Assembly (NCBI RefSeq): GCF_023150065.1
Contig: NZ_JAKLLN010000009.1
Location: 1 to 64,000, forward strand
Direction: 5' to 3'
From: Zoogloea sp.
Lineage (GTDB): Bacteria > Pseudomonadota > Gammaproteobacteria > Burkholderiales > Rhodocyclaceae
Length of the DNA stretch: 64,000 bases
A program made the translations under genes and the position numbers. Under the pieces are notes generated by a model that was given only the letters and a program-made list of their open reading frames with translations, was not told where the DNA came from and did not search any database. This document shows positions 44,679 through 56,389 of this stretch, piece after piece; position 1 is the first letter of the stretch, and each line of letters starts with the position of its first letter.

Positions 44679-45098
44679 TTACGGCAGGCGAAGAAGGATG
44701 CGCAGGCCCTGGGTGGGTTCGTTGCGGTCGAGGTAGCCGATGAGATTCGGTGTGTCGGTCAGCCACTGCCGTGCTTCGGCCAGGGTGCGGGCTTCCTTGG
44801 GGGGGAATGCCCGGCCGGTGAATACCAGGCGCGACCAGTAGGCCTGGATCTGCCAGGGGTTCTTGCCCGTGAGCTTGAAATAGAACTCGTCCCGCACGGG
44901 GCCGTTCGGCAGATCCACGAGACTGACCGGGGTGCCGTCGCTGAGGGTGGTGCTGCGGCCGAGATAGAGTTTCTCGGCCTGTTCGCGGGTCAGTTCGATG
45001 GGCGCGCTGCGGCTGCTGGTGACGATGAGGATCTCCGCCAGGCAAGAGCTGGAGGCGAGCAGTGCGGCAAGGAGCAGGAGGGGACGGAGCGGACGCAT
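44679..45098 (-). CDS. Small periplasmic phosphate-binding-protein-like protein
   Basis: Secreted protein of 139 residues with a signal peptide (LLLLAALLASSSCLA). The mature part (VTSSRSAPIELTREQAEKLYLGRSTTLSDGTPV; FYFKLTGKNPWQIQAYWSRLVFTGRAFPP) matches the short PstS-like proteins annotated as phosphate ABC transporter substrate-binding, but it is about half the length of a true binding protein. It is the last gene of an operon with a porin and a GGDEF-EAL sensor and probably acts in signalling rather than in transport. No ABC transporter is nearby. Confidence 0.75.
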   Translation of the reverse strand: MRPLRPLLLLAALLASSSCLAEILIVTSSRSAPIELTREQAEKLYLGRSTTLSDGTPVSLVDLPNGPVRDEFYFKLTGKNPWQIQAYWSRLVFTGRAFPPKEARTLAEARQWLTDTPNLIGYLDRNEPTQGLRILLRLP

Positions 45099-45102
45099 CG
45101 GT

Positions 45103-46311
45103 CTAGAAGACGAAATCGGCCGAGATGCTGAGCACGTGAACGGGGCCGCCGGGGTTTATGTCGTCACGGATGTTGTCGCTCAGGAAGATGCCCAGGCCGC
45201 CCGGGCCGGGCTGGATCCTTTCGAGCTGGGTCTTGATGGCCACGTTGCGGGTGGCGTCCCAGCGCAGGCCGATGGCGGTGCTGCGCTGCGGCTTGTTGCG
45301 GGTGGCGTTGAACAGGCTGAGCAGGCTGTCCACCTGAGCGATGCCGCTGCTGCTGCTGGTGACGGGGGCTGTCTGGGACTGCCGGGCCACGGTGAGGTAG
45401 GGGGTGAGGGCACCGAAGCGGTAGCCGGATGTCAGGTACCAGCCCGCCGAACTGACCGTGTAGCGGTCGACGGAGCGGCGGGCGTATTCTCCGATCAGCA
45501 GGAGTCGGTCGCTGTCGTACTGGAAGCCGGCGGACAGGAAGGAGGCCTTGCTGTCGTTGCCGGAGAGGTCCTGGGCGATGTGTTCGTTGCCCGTGGCCAT
45601 GAGCTGGGCGTTGAGCATCGAGAACAGGGGGTCGCCCCACTGGACGGACAGGTTGGAGCGGGCATAGCCCGCCTGGATGGTCAGTCCTGACACGCTGAGG
45701 GCGGCCTTGGCACCCCGGATTGCCTGGAGCTTCGCGGAGCCGTGGCGGACGTCGAGGGTGCTCTTGCCCCCAAAGAGGTGGAGTTCGAGGTCGGTTGCGC
45801 CGATCGGGGTGCGGTACAGGGCGTCGACACCGTTCAGGTCGGCGAAGGGGTTCAGACTGTAGACCTCGACTGGCGGACGAACCCAGGGGTTGGCGTAGTT
45901 GAGGTTTACGGAGTCCGAGTACATGAAAAACGGCGTCCGCATGCGGCCGGCCCGGACAACGACTTCAGGGGTGGCCTGAAAACGCAGAAAGCCCCAGGTC
46001 AGCAGGGGGTCGTAGCTGTCGGCCACGCCCTTCCGGACGACGGACTGGACGGTCAGGTCGATGGCGTTGCCGAGGGCAAGGGAGGCCTGCAGGCCCAGCA
46101 CGGAGTCCACCGACAGATCGAAATTGGTGCGGGCGCCGCTCTCCTGCTCGGTGCTGCTGCGAAAGATGCGGGCGTCCTTGTCGGTGCGGACGGCGCCGAT
46201 GGTGCCGAAGCCCGACAGGCTGAAGGGGGACGGTGCGTCGGCGGCGCGAGCGCTGTTGAGCAGGCTGGCAGCCAGGGTGAGCGCGACGAGGGGAGCGGCG
46301 ATGGGTCTCAT
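45103..46311 (-). CDS. Outer membrane porin-like protein
   Basis: Beta-barrel protein of 402 residues. A signal peptide (APLVALTLAASLLNSARA) is followed by PSPFSLSGFGTIGAVRTDKDARIF and alternating strand-like segments, and the protein ends in SADFVF with terminal phenylalanine. LTWGFLRFQATPEVVVRAGRMRTPFFMYSD resembles porins of the OprP/DcaP-like broad group, but no firm family can be given. The ATG at 46311 overlaps the stop of the GGDEF-EAL gene (ATGA) and the stop is 4 bases before the binding-like protein. Translational coupling suggests the three products work together. Confidence 0.78.
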   Translation of the reverse strand: MRPIAAPLVALTLAASLLNSARAADAPSPFSLSGFGTIGAVRTDKDARIFRSSTEQESGARTNFDLSVDSVLGLQASLALGNAIDLTVQSVVRKGVADSYDPLLTWGFLRFQATPEVVVRAGRMRTPFFMYSDSVNLNYANPWVRPPVEVYSLNPFADLNGVDALYRTPIGATDLELHLFGGKSTLDVRHGSAKLQAIRGAKAALSVSGLTIQAGYARSNLSVQWGDPLFSMLNAQLMATGNEHIAQDLSGNDSKASFLSAGFQYDSDRLLLIGEYARRSVDRYTVSSAGWYLTSGYRFGALTPYLTVARQSQTAPVTSSSSGIAQVDSLLSLFNATRNKPQRSTAIGLRWDATRNVAIKTQLERIQPGPGGLGIFLSDNIRDDINPGGPVHVLSISADFVF

Positions 46312-48758
46312 GCGTGACTCCGTTGAGCCTGGCTGGAGCGGTTGGTCAGCCACGCTTCCACCTTTTCTGCGGGAAGGGCAGGGGAGAAGAGATAGCCCTG
46401 CCCGAAATTGCAGTGGAGTTCTTTCAATAGCGCTGCCTGGGCGTTTGTTTCGATGCACTCGGCCACCACGCTCATCCCCAGTTCGTGGGCAAGGTGGATG
46501 CTGGCGCCGACGATGGCGCGCAGGCGGGTGTCCCGGACGATGTCCCGGATGAAGGAGCCGTCGAGCTTGATGGTGTCACAGGGGATGGAGTGCAGGTAGC
46601 TGAGGGAGGAGTAGCCGGTGCCGAAGTCGTCGATGAGGATCTTCAGGCCCTTGGCGCGGAGTTTGCCCAGCTGGCTGGTGGCCAGCTCCTTGCGTGTCAC
46701 CAGTGTGCCTTCGGTGATTTCCAGCTTGAGGGCGCCGGGCGGTAGCCCGTGGCGCTCGATGCAGGCAACGATCTGGTCGGCCAGGTCCAGCTGGGTGAGC
46801 TGACGTGCCGAAAGGTTGACGCTGATGGTGATCTCGTCGGTGGTCAAGCCCCGGTCACGCCAGGCCTTGAGGCAGCGGCAGCTCTGATCGAGCATCTGCA
46901 TGCCGAGTTCATGGACCAGGCCGAGGGATTCGGCGAGGGGGATGAAGACGTCCGGGCCAATCTGCCGGGTGCTGGCCTGGGGCCAGCGGACCAGGGCTTC
47001 GAAGCCACTGGTGAGGCCCGAGCCGAGATCGACGATGGGCTGGAAGTGGGCCACCAGCTGCCCTTCACGCAGGGCGGCGCGCAGCTGGGACTCGAGCTGC
47101 AGATCGCGCATGACCTGCTGGTGCATGGCGGACTGGAAGACGGTGATGGTGCTTTCGGCGCTGCTGCGGGAGCGATGCATGGCGTTGTCGGCGTCGCGCA
47201 TCAGGTCTTCGGCGTTGTGGAAGCCGCCGCTGCCCAGGGCCACGCCGATGCGTGTCTTGGGGTACAGGGCGTGGCCGTTGAGTTCGGCGTTCTCGGCGAG
47301 GTGGGTCTGCAGCTTTTCGGAGAAGCGGATCGCTTCGCCGGCTTCGGCGATGTCGTTCAGAAGTACGGCGAACTGGTCGCCGCCGATGCGCCCGACCACG
47401 TCACCGGGGCGGGCCAGGGTACGGATGCGGGAGGCCACCAGGCGCAGCAGGTCGTCGCCGGCGGAATAGCCGAGGCTGTCATTGACCACGTGGAAGCGCT
47501 CGATGTTCACGTGCAGCACGGCAAACTGGCTGCCTTCGACGCGGTCGGCGTGGCGAAGGGTGTTCTGCAGGTGTTCGACGAATAGCGCGCGGTTGGCGAG
47601 GCCAGTGAGGCCGTCGTGCAGGGCGTCGTGGATGAGCTGGTCTTCGGCCCGCTTGCGCAGGTGGATGTCGCTGATCGAGCCAGCCATGCGAATGGCGCGG
47701 TTGCTGGCCGGGTCGAAGACGGCGACGCCGCAGGTGAGGATCCAGCGGTAGGTGCCATCCGTATGGCGGATGCGGTGTTCGACCAGCAACTGGGCCGATT
47801 CGCGCTTGAGGTGGGCGATCAGGCGCAGGCGGAAGGCTTCTCTGTCCTCCGGGTGAAGGTGATCGAGGAGGGTCTCCTTGCGTTCCAGGACCGAGTCGGC
47901 CGGCAGGCCCAGGATCTCCATGAAGCGGGGGGCGAAGTAGGTCTTGTCGCTGACGATGTCCCAGTCCCACAGGCCGTCGTTGGCGGCGCGGGTGGCGAGG
48001 GCGTAGCGTTCCTCGCTGATGGTCAGCTGGCGGGCAGTGGTTTCGAGTTCGTGGATCCGCGACTGGAGGGCTTCGGCCATGCGGTTGAAGTGCTGGCACA
48101 GCTGGGCCAGCTCGTCCTTGCCCGTTTCGGGGAGGCGGTGGGACAGTTGCCCGGCGGCAATTGCCTGGCTGCCGCGGAGCAGGCGCCCCAGGTTGCGGGT
48201 CATCAGGTAGCCGACGGTCCCCAGCAGCAGCAGGGTGAGCAGCACTTCGGCGCTGGCGATGGCGACGCCCTGGTTGAGGATGCGCTGCTTGGCGATGCTG
48301 AGGGCGGATACCGAAACGCCGAACTGTACATAGCCCACCTGGTTGCGTTCGAGCAACACCGGTCGGCGGATGTGGATGAGGTTGTGCTGGGTGCCGGCCC
48401 CGAGGTTGAGGGCGGCTGCGTCGTCGGGGAGAGGCAGGGTGAGCATCTCTGGCAGGCCGGCCCGCACCCGGGTCTGGCCGGTGCTGTCGACGATGCGGAC
48501 GTAGATCAGCCCCTCGTTGGTTTCGTTGAGCAGCTCGCCGAGGGCGTCCTGAAGTTCGTTGTAGCGCCCCTGGGGCACGAAGGTCGCCGTGACCACGTTG
48601 AGGATGCCGGCATTTTGCGCGATGAGCGTATTGAGGCTGGCCGTGGTGGCCTCATTCATGAGGCGACCGCTGTTAGTCAGCAGGAGCGTCAACATCACGA
48701 CCTGAACCACGGTGCTGGCCAGCAGGAGGCGAACGCGGATCGAGAGGTTGCTCAACAT
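46308..48758 (-). CDS. Membrane sensor with HAMP, PAS, degenerate GGDEF and EAL domains
   Basis: c-di-GMP signalling protein of 816 residues. Two membrane helices (about 8-28 and 160-183) enclose a periplasmic sensor of about 130 residues. HAMP follows at about 185-240, PAS with PAC at about 245-375, GGDEF at about 380-540 and EAL at about 555-800. The GGDEF motif reads GGDQF near 457, so cyclase activity is doubtful. The EAL part keeps [33 protein letters not shown] and the lysine of IKLDGSF, and is probably an active phosphodiesterase. It heads an operon with a porin and a small periplasmic protein, which may feed its sensor. Confidence 0.9.
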   Translation of the reverse strand: MLSNLSIRVRLLLASTVVQVVMLTLLLTNSGRLMNEATTASLNTLIAQNAGILNVVTATFVPQGRYNELQDALGELLNETNEGLIYVRIVDSTGQTRVRAGLPEMLTLPLPDDAAALNLGAGTQHNLIHIRRPVLLERNQVGYVQFGVSVSALSIAKQRILNQGVAIASAEVLLTLLLLGTVGYLMTRNLGRLLRGSQAIAAGQLSHRLPETGKDELAQLCQHFNRMAEALQSRIHELETTARQLTISEERYALATRAANDGLWDWDIVSDKTYFAPRFMEILGLPADSVLERKETLLDHLHPEDREAFRLRLIAHLKRESAQLLVEHRIRHTDGTYRWILTCGVAVFDPASNRAIRMAGSISDIHLRKRAEDQLIHDALHDGLTGLANRALFVEHLQNTLRHADRVEGSQFAVLHVNIERFHVVNDSLGYSAGDDLLRLVASRIRTLARPGDVVGRIGGDQFAVLLNDIAEAGEAIRFSEKLQTHLAENAELNGHALYPKTRIGVALGSGGFHNAEDLMRDADNAMHRSRSSAESTITVFQSAMHQQVMRDLQLESQLRAALREGQLVAHFQPIVDLGSGLTSGFEALVRWPQASTRQIGPDVFIPLAESLGLVHELGMQMLDQSCRCLKAWRDRGLTTDEITISVNLSARQLTQLDLADQIVACIERHGLPPGALKLEITEGTLVTRKELATSQLGKLRAKGLKILIDDFGTGYSSLSYLHSIPCDTIKLDGSFIRDIVRDTRLRAIVGASIHLAHELGMSVVAECIETNAQAALLKELHCNFGQGYLFSPALPAEKVEAWLTNRSSQAQRSHA

Positions 48759-49016
48759 GCAGTGCGATGGCCTGGCGGGGTGTCGGGTGGGGGCCGCGTT
48801 CGTCCGGGGGCCCAGGCGGCGAAGGGCTTGTAGTTGTCAGCCCTTTGTAATCGGCAGAATGGCGCCAAGCTTAAGCCCGACGCGTTGGCCTGCAGCCCGG
48901 GTGCCCATGCGCCCACTATATATTGCGAAATCATACCTCCACCTGCGAGGGCCCCGCCCAGGCTCGCCCCGAGTCGTCCGGGAGCGAGCCTGCCGGGAGG
49001 CGCTGGTCTGCTGCGC

Positions 49017-50738
49017 TTATTTCTTCCAGGTATCGCGCAGGGTGACGGTCCGGTTGAAAACCGGAGCGCCGTCCTGGGAGTCCACCCGGTCGGCCACGAA
49101 GTAGCCGTGGCGCTCGAACTGGAAGCGGGCTTCCGGGCGGGCGGCGCGGAGGGCCGGTTCGAGCTGGGCAGTGATGACTTTGAGGCTGTCCGGATTGATG
49201 TCCTCGAGGAAGTCCCGCTCCACCCCTTCGGCGTCGCCTTCGCGCCGGTTGCCCGGATAGGCATGGGCAAACAGCCGGTCATACAGGCGTACCTCGGCGG
49301 TGTAGGCATGTTCCACCGAGACCCAGTGCAGGTTGCCCTTCACCTTGTAGTTGTCGGCGCCCGGGGTGCCCGACTTGGAGTCGGGCAGGTATTCGCACAG
49401 CACCGCGGTGATGTTGCCGTCGGCGTCCTTCTCGCAGCCGGTGCACTTGACGACGTAGCCGTAGCGCAGGCGGGCCATGTTGCCCGGGTAAAGGCGGTGG
49501 TAGCCCTTGACCGGGGTTTCCATGAAGTCCTCGCGCTCGATCCACAGCTCGCGGCCGAAGGGCATCTCGCGCTTGCCGAGCTCCGGATGCAGGGGGTGGT
49601 TGGGGGCGTGGCAGCGCTCGCTATGGCCTTCAGCATAGTTGGTGATGACCAGCTTGAGGGGGGCGAGCACGGCCACACGGCGTTCGGCGGCTTCGTTGAG
49701 GTGCTCGCGCATGCAGTCCTCGAGCACGCTCATGTCGATCCATGAGTCGCCTTTGGACACCCCGATGCGCTCGGCAAAGTGGCGGAAGCCCTCTGGGGTG
49801 AAGCCGCGGCGGCGGGCGCCGACAAGGGTCGGCAGGCGCGGGTCGTCCCAGCCGGCCACGTGTTTTTCGTCCACCAGCTGGATCAGCTTGCGCTTGGAGA
49901 GCACCACGTAAGTGAGGTTCAGGCGGGCGAACTCGATCTGGCGCGGCACCGGGCGGGGGAAGAAGCCGCCCTCGGCGAGGTTGTCCAGCAGCCAGTCATA
50001 GAAGGGGCGCTGGTCTTCGAACTCGAGCGTGCAGATGGAGTGGGTCACGTCCTCCAGCGCGTCCTCGATGGGGTGGGCGAAGGTGTACATCGGGTACACG
50101 CACCAGCGGTCACCGGTACGGTGGTGGGTGGCGTGGCGGATGCGGTAGATGGCCGGGTCGCGCAGGTTGATGTTGGGCGAGGCCATGTCGATCTTCGCGC
50201 GCAGGATGTGGGTGCCGTCGGGGAACTCTCCGGCCTTCATGCGCTGGAACAGTTCGAGGTTCTCGGTGACGCTGCGGTTGCGGAAGGGGCTGTCCTTGCC
50301 GGGGCTGGACAGGGTGCCGCGGTAGGCGCGCATCTCCTCGGCCGAGAGCGAATCCACGTAGGCCTTGCCCACGGTGATGAGGTGCTCGGCCATGGCGTAC
50401 ATCTTGTCGAAGTAATCCGAGGCGAAGTACAGGTGCTCACCCCAGTCGAAACCCAGCCATTGCACGGCCTCGATGATGGCGTCGACGTATTCCTGTTCTT
50501 CCTTGGTGGGATTGGTGTCGTCGAAGCGCATGTGGCACGCGCCGCCGTAGGCTTCGGCCAGGCCGAAATTGAGGCAGATGCTCTTGGCGTGGCCGTAGTG
50601 CAGATAGCCGTTGGGCTCAGGCGGGAAGCGGGTTTCGACCCGTCCGGCCCATTTGCCGAGGCGGCGATCTTCGTCGATGATGTTGCGGATGAAATTGCTG
50701 GGTGCGGCGTCGGAGGCCGGAGGGGTGTGAGCGGTCAT
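49017..50738 (-). CDS. glnS: Glutaminyl-tRNA synthetase
   Basis: Class I aminoacyl-tRNA synthetase of 573 residues. The HIGH-type motif occurs in RFPPEPNGYLHYGHAKSI and the KMSKS-equivalent in VLSKRKLIQLV. The C-terminal anticodon-binding beta-barrels are intact, and the length matches E. coli GlnRS. ATG 50738 is preceded by AAGGTAAG; the longer reading to 50924 is not supported. A 9-bp inverted repeat at 48959-48992 lies behind the stop but lacks a T run. Confidence 0.97.
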   Translation of the reverse strand: MTAHTPPASDAAPSNFIRNIIDEDRRLGKWAGRVETRFPPEPNGYLHYGHAKSICLNFGLAEAYGGACHMRFDDTNPTKEEQEYVDAIIEAVQWLGFDWGEHLYFASDYFDKMYAMAEHLITVGKAYVDSLSAEEMRAYRGTLSSPGKDSPFRNRSVTENLELFQRMKAGEFPDGTHILRAKIDMASPNINLRDPAIYRIRHATHHRTGDRWCVYPMYTFAHPIEDALEDVTHSICTLEFEDQRPFYDWLLDNLAEGGFFPRPVPRQIEFARLNLTYVVLSKRKLIQLVDEKHVAGWDDPRLPTLVGARRRGFTPEGFRHFAERIGVSKGDSWIDMSVLEDCMREHLNEAAERRVAVLAPLKLVITNYAEGHSERCHAPNHPLHPELGKREMPFGRELWIEREDFMETPVKGYHRLYPGNMARLRYGYVVKCTGCEKDADGNITAVLCEYLPDSKSGTPGADNYKVKGNLHWVSVEHAYTAEVRLYDRLFAHAYPGNRREGDAEGVERDFLEDINPDSLKVITAQLEPALRAARPEARFQFERHGYFVADRVDSQDGAPVFNRTVTLRDTWKK

Positions 50739-51031
50739 CGGATGCTTACCTTGACGGGCACGGGCGGGGGGCGCCGGGTTCGAAAAATCCTGCGATTGTA
50801 GCCGATGCCCGGCGCATCCACGGATGCCGGGGTGAGCGGGGTGAAAGGCGCTGGGGGCGTGACCGGTTTCGCGCCGGCCGGCTTTCCGGCACTTTTCTGG
50901 GGGGTGATGCGCATTGTTTGTCATTGTGTCCGGCGACAGAAGGTGTAAAACACCGCCCGTTTGTGCGGAAATTTAACAATCCGATGCGGCTGCGGCTGAC
51001 CTCGGAAACCTCTATCCGGAAAAGAACAACG

Positions 51032-53059
51032 ATGAGTCGACCTCTTGCATGTCTCCTTGCTCCGACCCTGTGCTGGACCACGGCCGTGAATGCCGGGGAG
51101 GTGTCACTGGCCGACCTGAGCCTTGAGGAGCTGGTCCGGCTTGACGTGAGTGCCGTGTCGCGCAAGGCCCAGAAGCTCTCCGACACGCCCGCCGCGATCA
51201 CCGTGCTGTCGGCGACGGACATCCGGCGCAGCGGCGCGCGGAGCGTTCCGGAGGCCCTGCGGGAGGTGCCCGGCGTGATCGTGGCGCAGATCGGATCCGG
51301 GCGCTGGGCGGTGGGTGTGCGGGGGGCGGAGGGCCGCTTCTCCAACAAGCTGCTGGTGCAGATCGACGGGCGCAGTGTGTACAGCCCCCTGTTTTCCGGC
51401 GTTTTCTGGGAAGCCCTCGACGTGATGCTCGCCGACGTGGAGCGCATCGAGGTGATCCGCGGGCCGGGCGCTTCCCTGTGGGGGGCCAATGCGGTGAATG
51501 GGGTGATCAACATCGTCACCCGCAAGGCCACCGCGACCCCGGGCGGGCTGGTGTCGGCCAGCGTGGACGACCGGGGCAACCCCACCCTTGCCGTGCGTCA
51601 GGGGATCTCCCTTGGCGATGCCGGGGCCATGCGGGTCTATGCCAAGGGCAGCGATCTGGCCCCGTCCCGCACCCGTGACGGGCGTAGCGAGCCGGACTAC
51701 AACCGGGGCTGGCTGGCGGGCTTCCGCATGGACGGCGCCGGCTCGGGCGTCGATGCCTGGATGCTCCAGGGCAACACCAGCCGCCGCACCAGCGGTGAAA
51801 ACATCAACGCCTTCAGCCTGACCGGGGATGGGCTGCTGATCCCCCTCGATTTCGTCTTCGAGAGCGCCAACCTGCTCGGGCGCTACAACTGGGGGCTGGC
51901 AGGGGGGGAGGCCTCCCTGCAGGCCTACATGGACCACCAGCTGGCCAACGTGGGTACCTATGGCCGCGGTACGGTCAACACCGCCGACGTGGATTTCCAG
52001 CACCGGCTGGTGCCCACGGGGGCACACGAGCTCATGTGGGGCCTGGGGGCGCGCATGGTCCAGACCGAAATCATCGCCACCTCGGCCGTGCTCAACCTCT
52101 CTCCGCCCCGGCGTAACTTCAGGGTTTTCAGTGCCTTCGTGCAGGACGAGATCACCCTTGATCCCCAGGCCTGGAAACTGACCCTGGGCGGGCGCTTCGA
52201 ATACTCCAGCATGGCGCGTTTCGAGCCGCAGCCGACAGCCCGCCTGATGTGGACACCCAATCTCAAGGACAGCATGTGGGCCAGCTGGTCCCGGGCCGCC
52301 CGCACCCTGTCCATCGGCGAGAGTGATGCATCGATTCTCTTCGGTCCCCAGCAGATGCCGGCGGGCAGTCCGTTTCCGATGGTCGTCGTCGGCTCGCGGC
52401 CGGGGCAGGGCTGGAACCGGCGCGCCGAGCGGGTCGACACCCTGGAGCTGGGCTATCGCCGGAACCTCGGCAATGGCAGTGTGGAGGCGGTGCTCTTCCA
52501 CAACAACTACCACCGCCTGGTGTCCGAATGGTATGACCCGAACGGCCTGATCCTCCCCAATTCGTCCCTGCCGGTGGAGCCCTTCGTGGCGCCCCTCCAG
52601 TATCTGCAGCGGGGCAGCGAGGGGAGTGCCCGCAGTCACGGCGTGGAGGTCGCGGTCGATGTGCCGGTGACCGATGCCCTGCGTCTGCAGGCCAGCTACA
52701 CCCTCATGGATACCCGGGTCCGCCGTGGTGCGGACGGGTCCGCGGACGTGGGCGGGAGGGCCCTCGAGGAGGCGGCCCCCCAGCACTGGGGCACCCTGCG
52801 CATGAGCTTCAATCTGGGGGGAGGCAAGGAAGTGGACGTGGCGGCACGCCACATGGGCGCGGTCGGTGCCGGTGACGTGCCGGCCTACACCGCGGTGGAC
52901 TTTCGCTATGCCTGGCGGGTGAGCCGTTACTTCGATCTCTACTTCGTCGCCCAGAACCTGTTCGACCCCCTGCACCTGGAGTACGTCTCCAACTTCTTCC
53001 CCGGCCAGCCGGTCTATCAGCCCCGTCGGGCCTTCATCCAGGGTGTGTGGCGCTTCTGA
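51032..53059 (+). CDS. TonB-dependent outer membrane receptor
   Basis: Receptor of 675 residues. After a signal peptide (ending AVNAG) comes the segment LADLSLEELVRLDVSAVSRK, typical of a TonB receptor subclass linked to signalling genes, and the plug domain with VERIEVIRGPGASLWGANAVNGVINIVTRKA. The barrel ends in GVWRF with terminal phenylalanine. GGAAAAG precedes ATG 51032. The next gene begins 10 bases after its stop. The ligand is unknown; because the operon continues with YfiR-like, kinase and EAL genes, I infer a sensing rather than purely nutritional role. Upstream, GGTGT-AAA-ACACC at 50942-50954 is a small palindrome of unknown use. Confidence 0.9.
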   Translation: MSRPLACLLAPTLCWTTAVNAGEVSLADLSLEELVRLDVSAVSRKAQKLSDTPAAITVLSATDIRRSGARSVPEALREVPGVIVAQIGSGRWAVGVRGAEGRFSNKLLVQIDGRSVYSPLFSGVFWEALDVMLADVERIEVIRGPGASLWGANAVNGVINIVTRKATATPGGLVSASVDDRGNPTLAVRQGISLGDAGAMRVYAKGSDLAPSRTRDGRSEPDYNRGWLAGFRMDGAGSGVDAWMLQGNTSRRTSGENINAFSLTGDGLLIPLDFVFESANLLGRYNWGLAGGEASLQAYMDHQLANVGTYGRGTVNTADVDFQHRLVPTGAHELMWGLGARMVQTEIIATSAVLNLSPPRRNFRVFSAFVQDEITLDPQAWKLTLGGRFEYSSMARFEPQPTARLMWTPNLKDSMWASWSRAARTLSIGESDASILFGPQQMPAGSPFPMVVVGSRPGQGWNRRAERVDTLELGYRRNLGNGSVEAVLFHNNYHRLVSEWYDPNGLILPNSSLPVEPFVAPLQYLQRGSEGSARSHGVEVAVDVPVTDALRLQASYTLMDTRVRRGADGSADVGGRALEEAAPQHWGTLRMSFNLGGGKEVDVAARHMGAVGAGDVPAYTAVDFRYAWRVSRYFDLYFVAQNLFDPLHLEYVSNFFPGQPVYQPRRAFIQGVWRF

Positions 53060-53069
53060 GGACACCCGG

Positions 53070-53614
53070 GTGATCTGCCACCTCCGCAGGCTTCTGTTGC
53101 TGCTGGCTCTCGGGCTGGCGGGTACGCCCGGCATGGCGGCCCCGCCGCCGGGTGAGTACCAGATCAAGGCGGCCTACCTGATCAACTTCGCCCGCTACGT
53201 CGAGTGGCCGCCCGGCCGTCTGCCGGCGGGGGGGCCGCTGCGCCTGTGCGTTCTGGGCCGCGACCCCTTCGGCGGAGGGCTCGAGGGGCTGGACGGTCGC
53301 CAGGTGCAGGGGCGCGAGGTGCGTCTGCGCCAGGTGGACAACCTCGAGCAGGCCCAGGAGTGTCACCTGGTTTTCGTGTCGGGCTCGGAAGAGCGCCGCA
53401 TGGGGCTGATCCTGCGCGGTCTGGCCGGTCGGGGCGTGCTGACGGTCAGCGACATCGAAGGTTTTGCGGAGGCCGGGGGCGGCATCGGTCTGGTGACCGA
53501 GGATGACCGGGTGCGCTTCGACATCAACCAGGCCTCCCTGGTGCGGGACGGCCTCCGGGCCAGCTCCCAGCTGCTCCGTCTGGGGCGGCAGGTGCTCATG
53601 GAGCGGGTGTCGCG

Positions 53615-53618
<4 letters not shown>
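53070..53618 (+). CDS. YfiR-like periplasmic protein (DUF4154)
   Basis: Periplasmic protein of 182 residues. A signal peptide ([16 protein letters not shown]) precedes [20 protein letters not shown], the hallmark of the YfiR/DUF4154 family, and [26 protein letters not shown] ends it. In Pseudomonas, YfiR inhibits the diguanylate cyclase YfiN. Here the following genes encode a hybrid kinase and an EAL protein instead. GTG 53070 with GAGGA eight bases upstream is preferred over GTG 53043, which would lie inside the receptor gene. The stop overlaps the kinase ATG. Confidence 0.88.

Positions 53619-56385
<2,767 letters not shown>

Positions 56386-56389
<4 letters not shown>

Noticed and set aside
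48959-48992. Inverted repeat as glnS terminator
   Set aside because: A 9-bp stem is present, but the loop is 16 bases and no T run follows on the minus strand, so I do not list it as a terminator.
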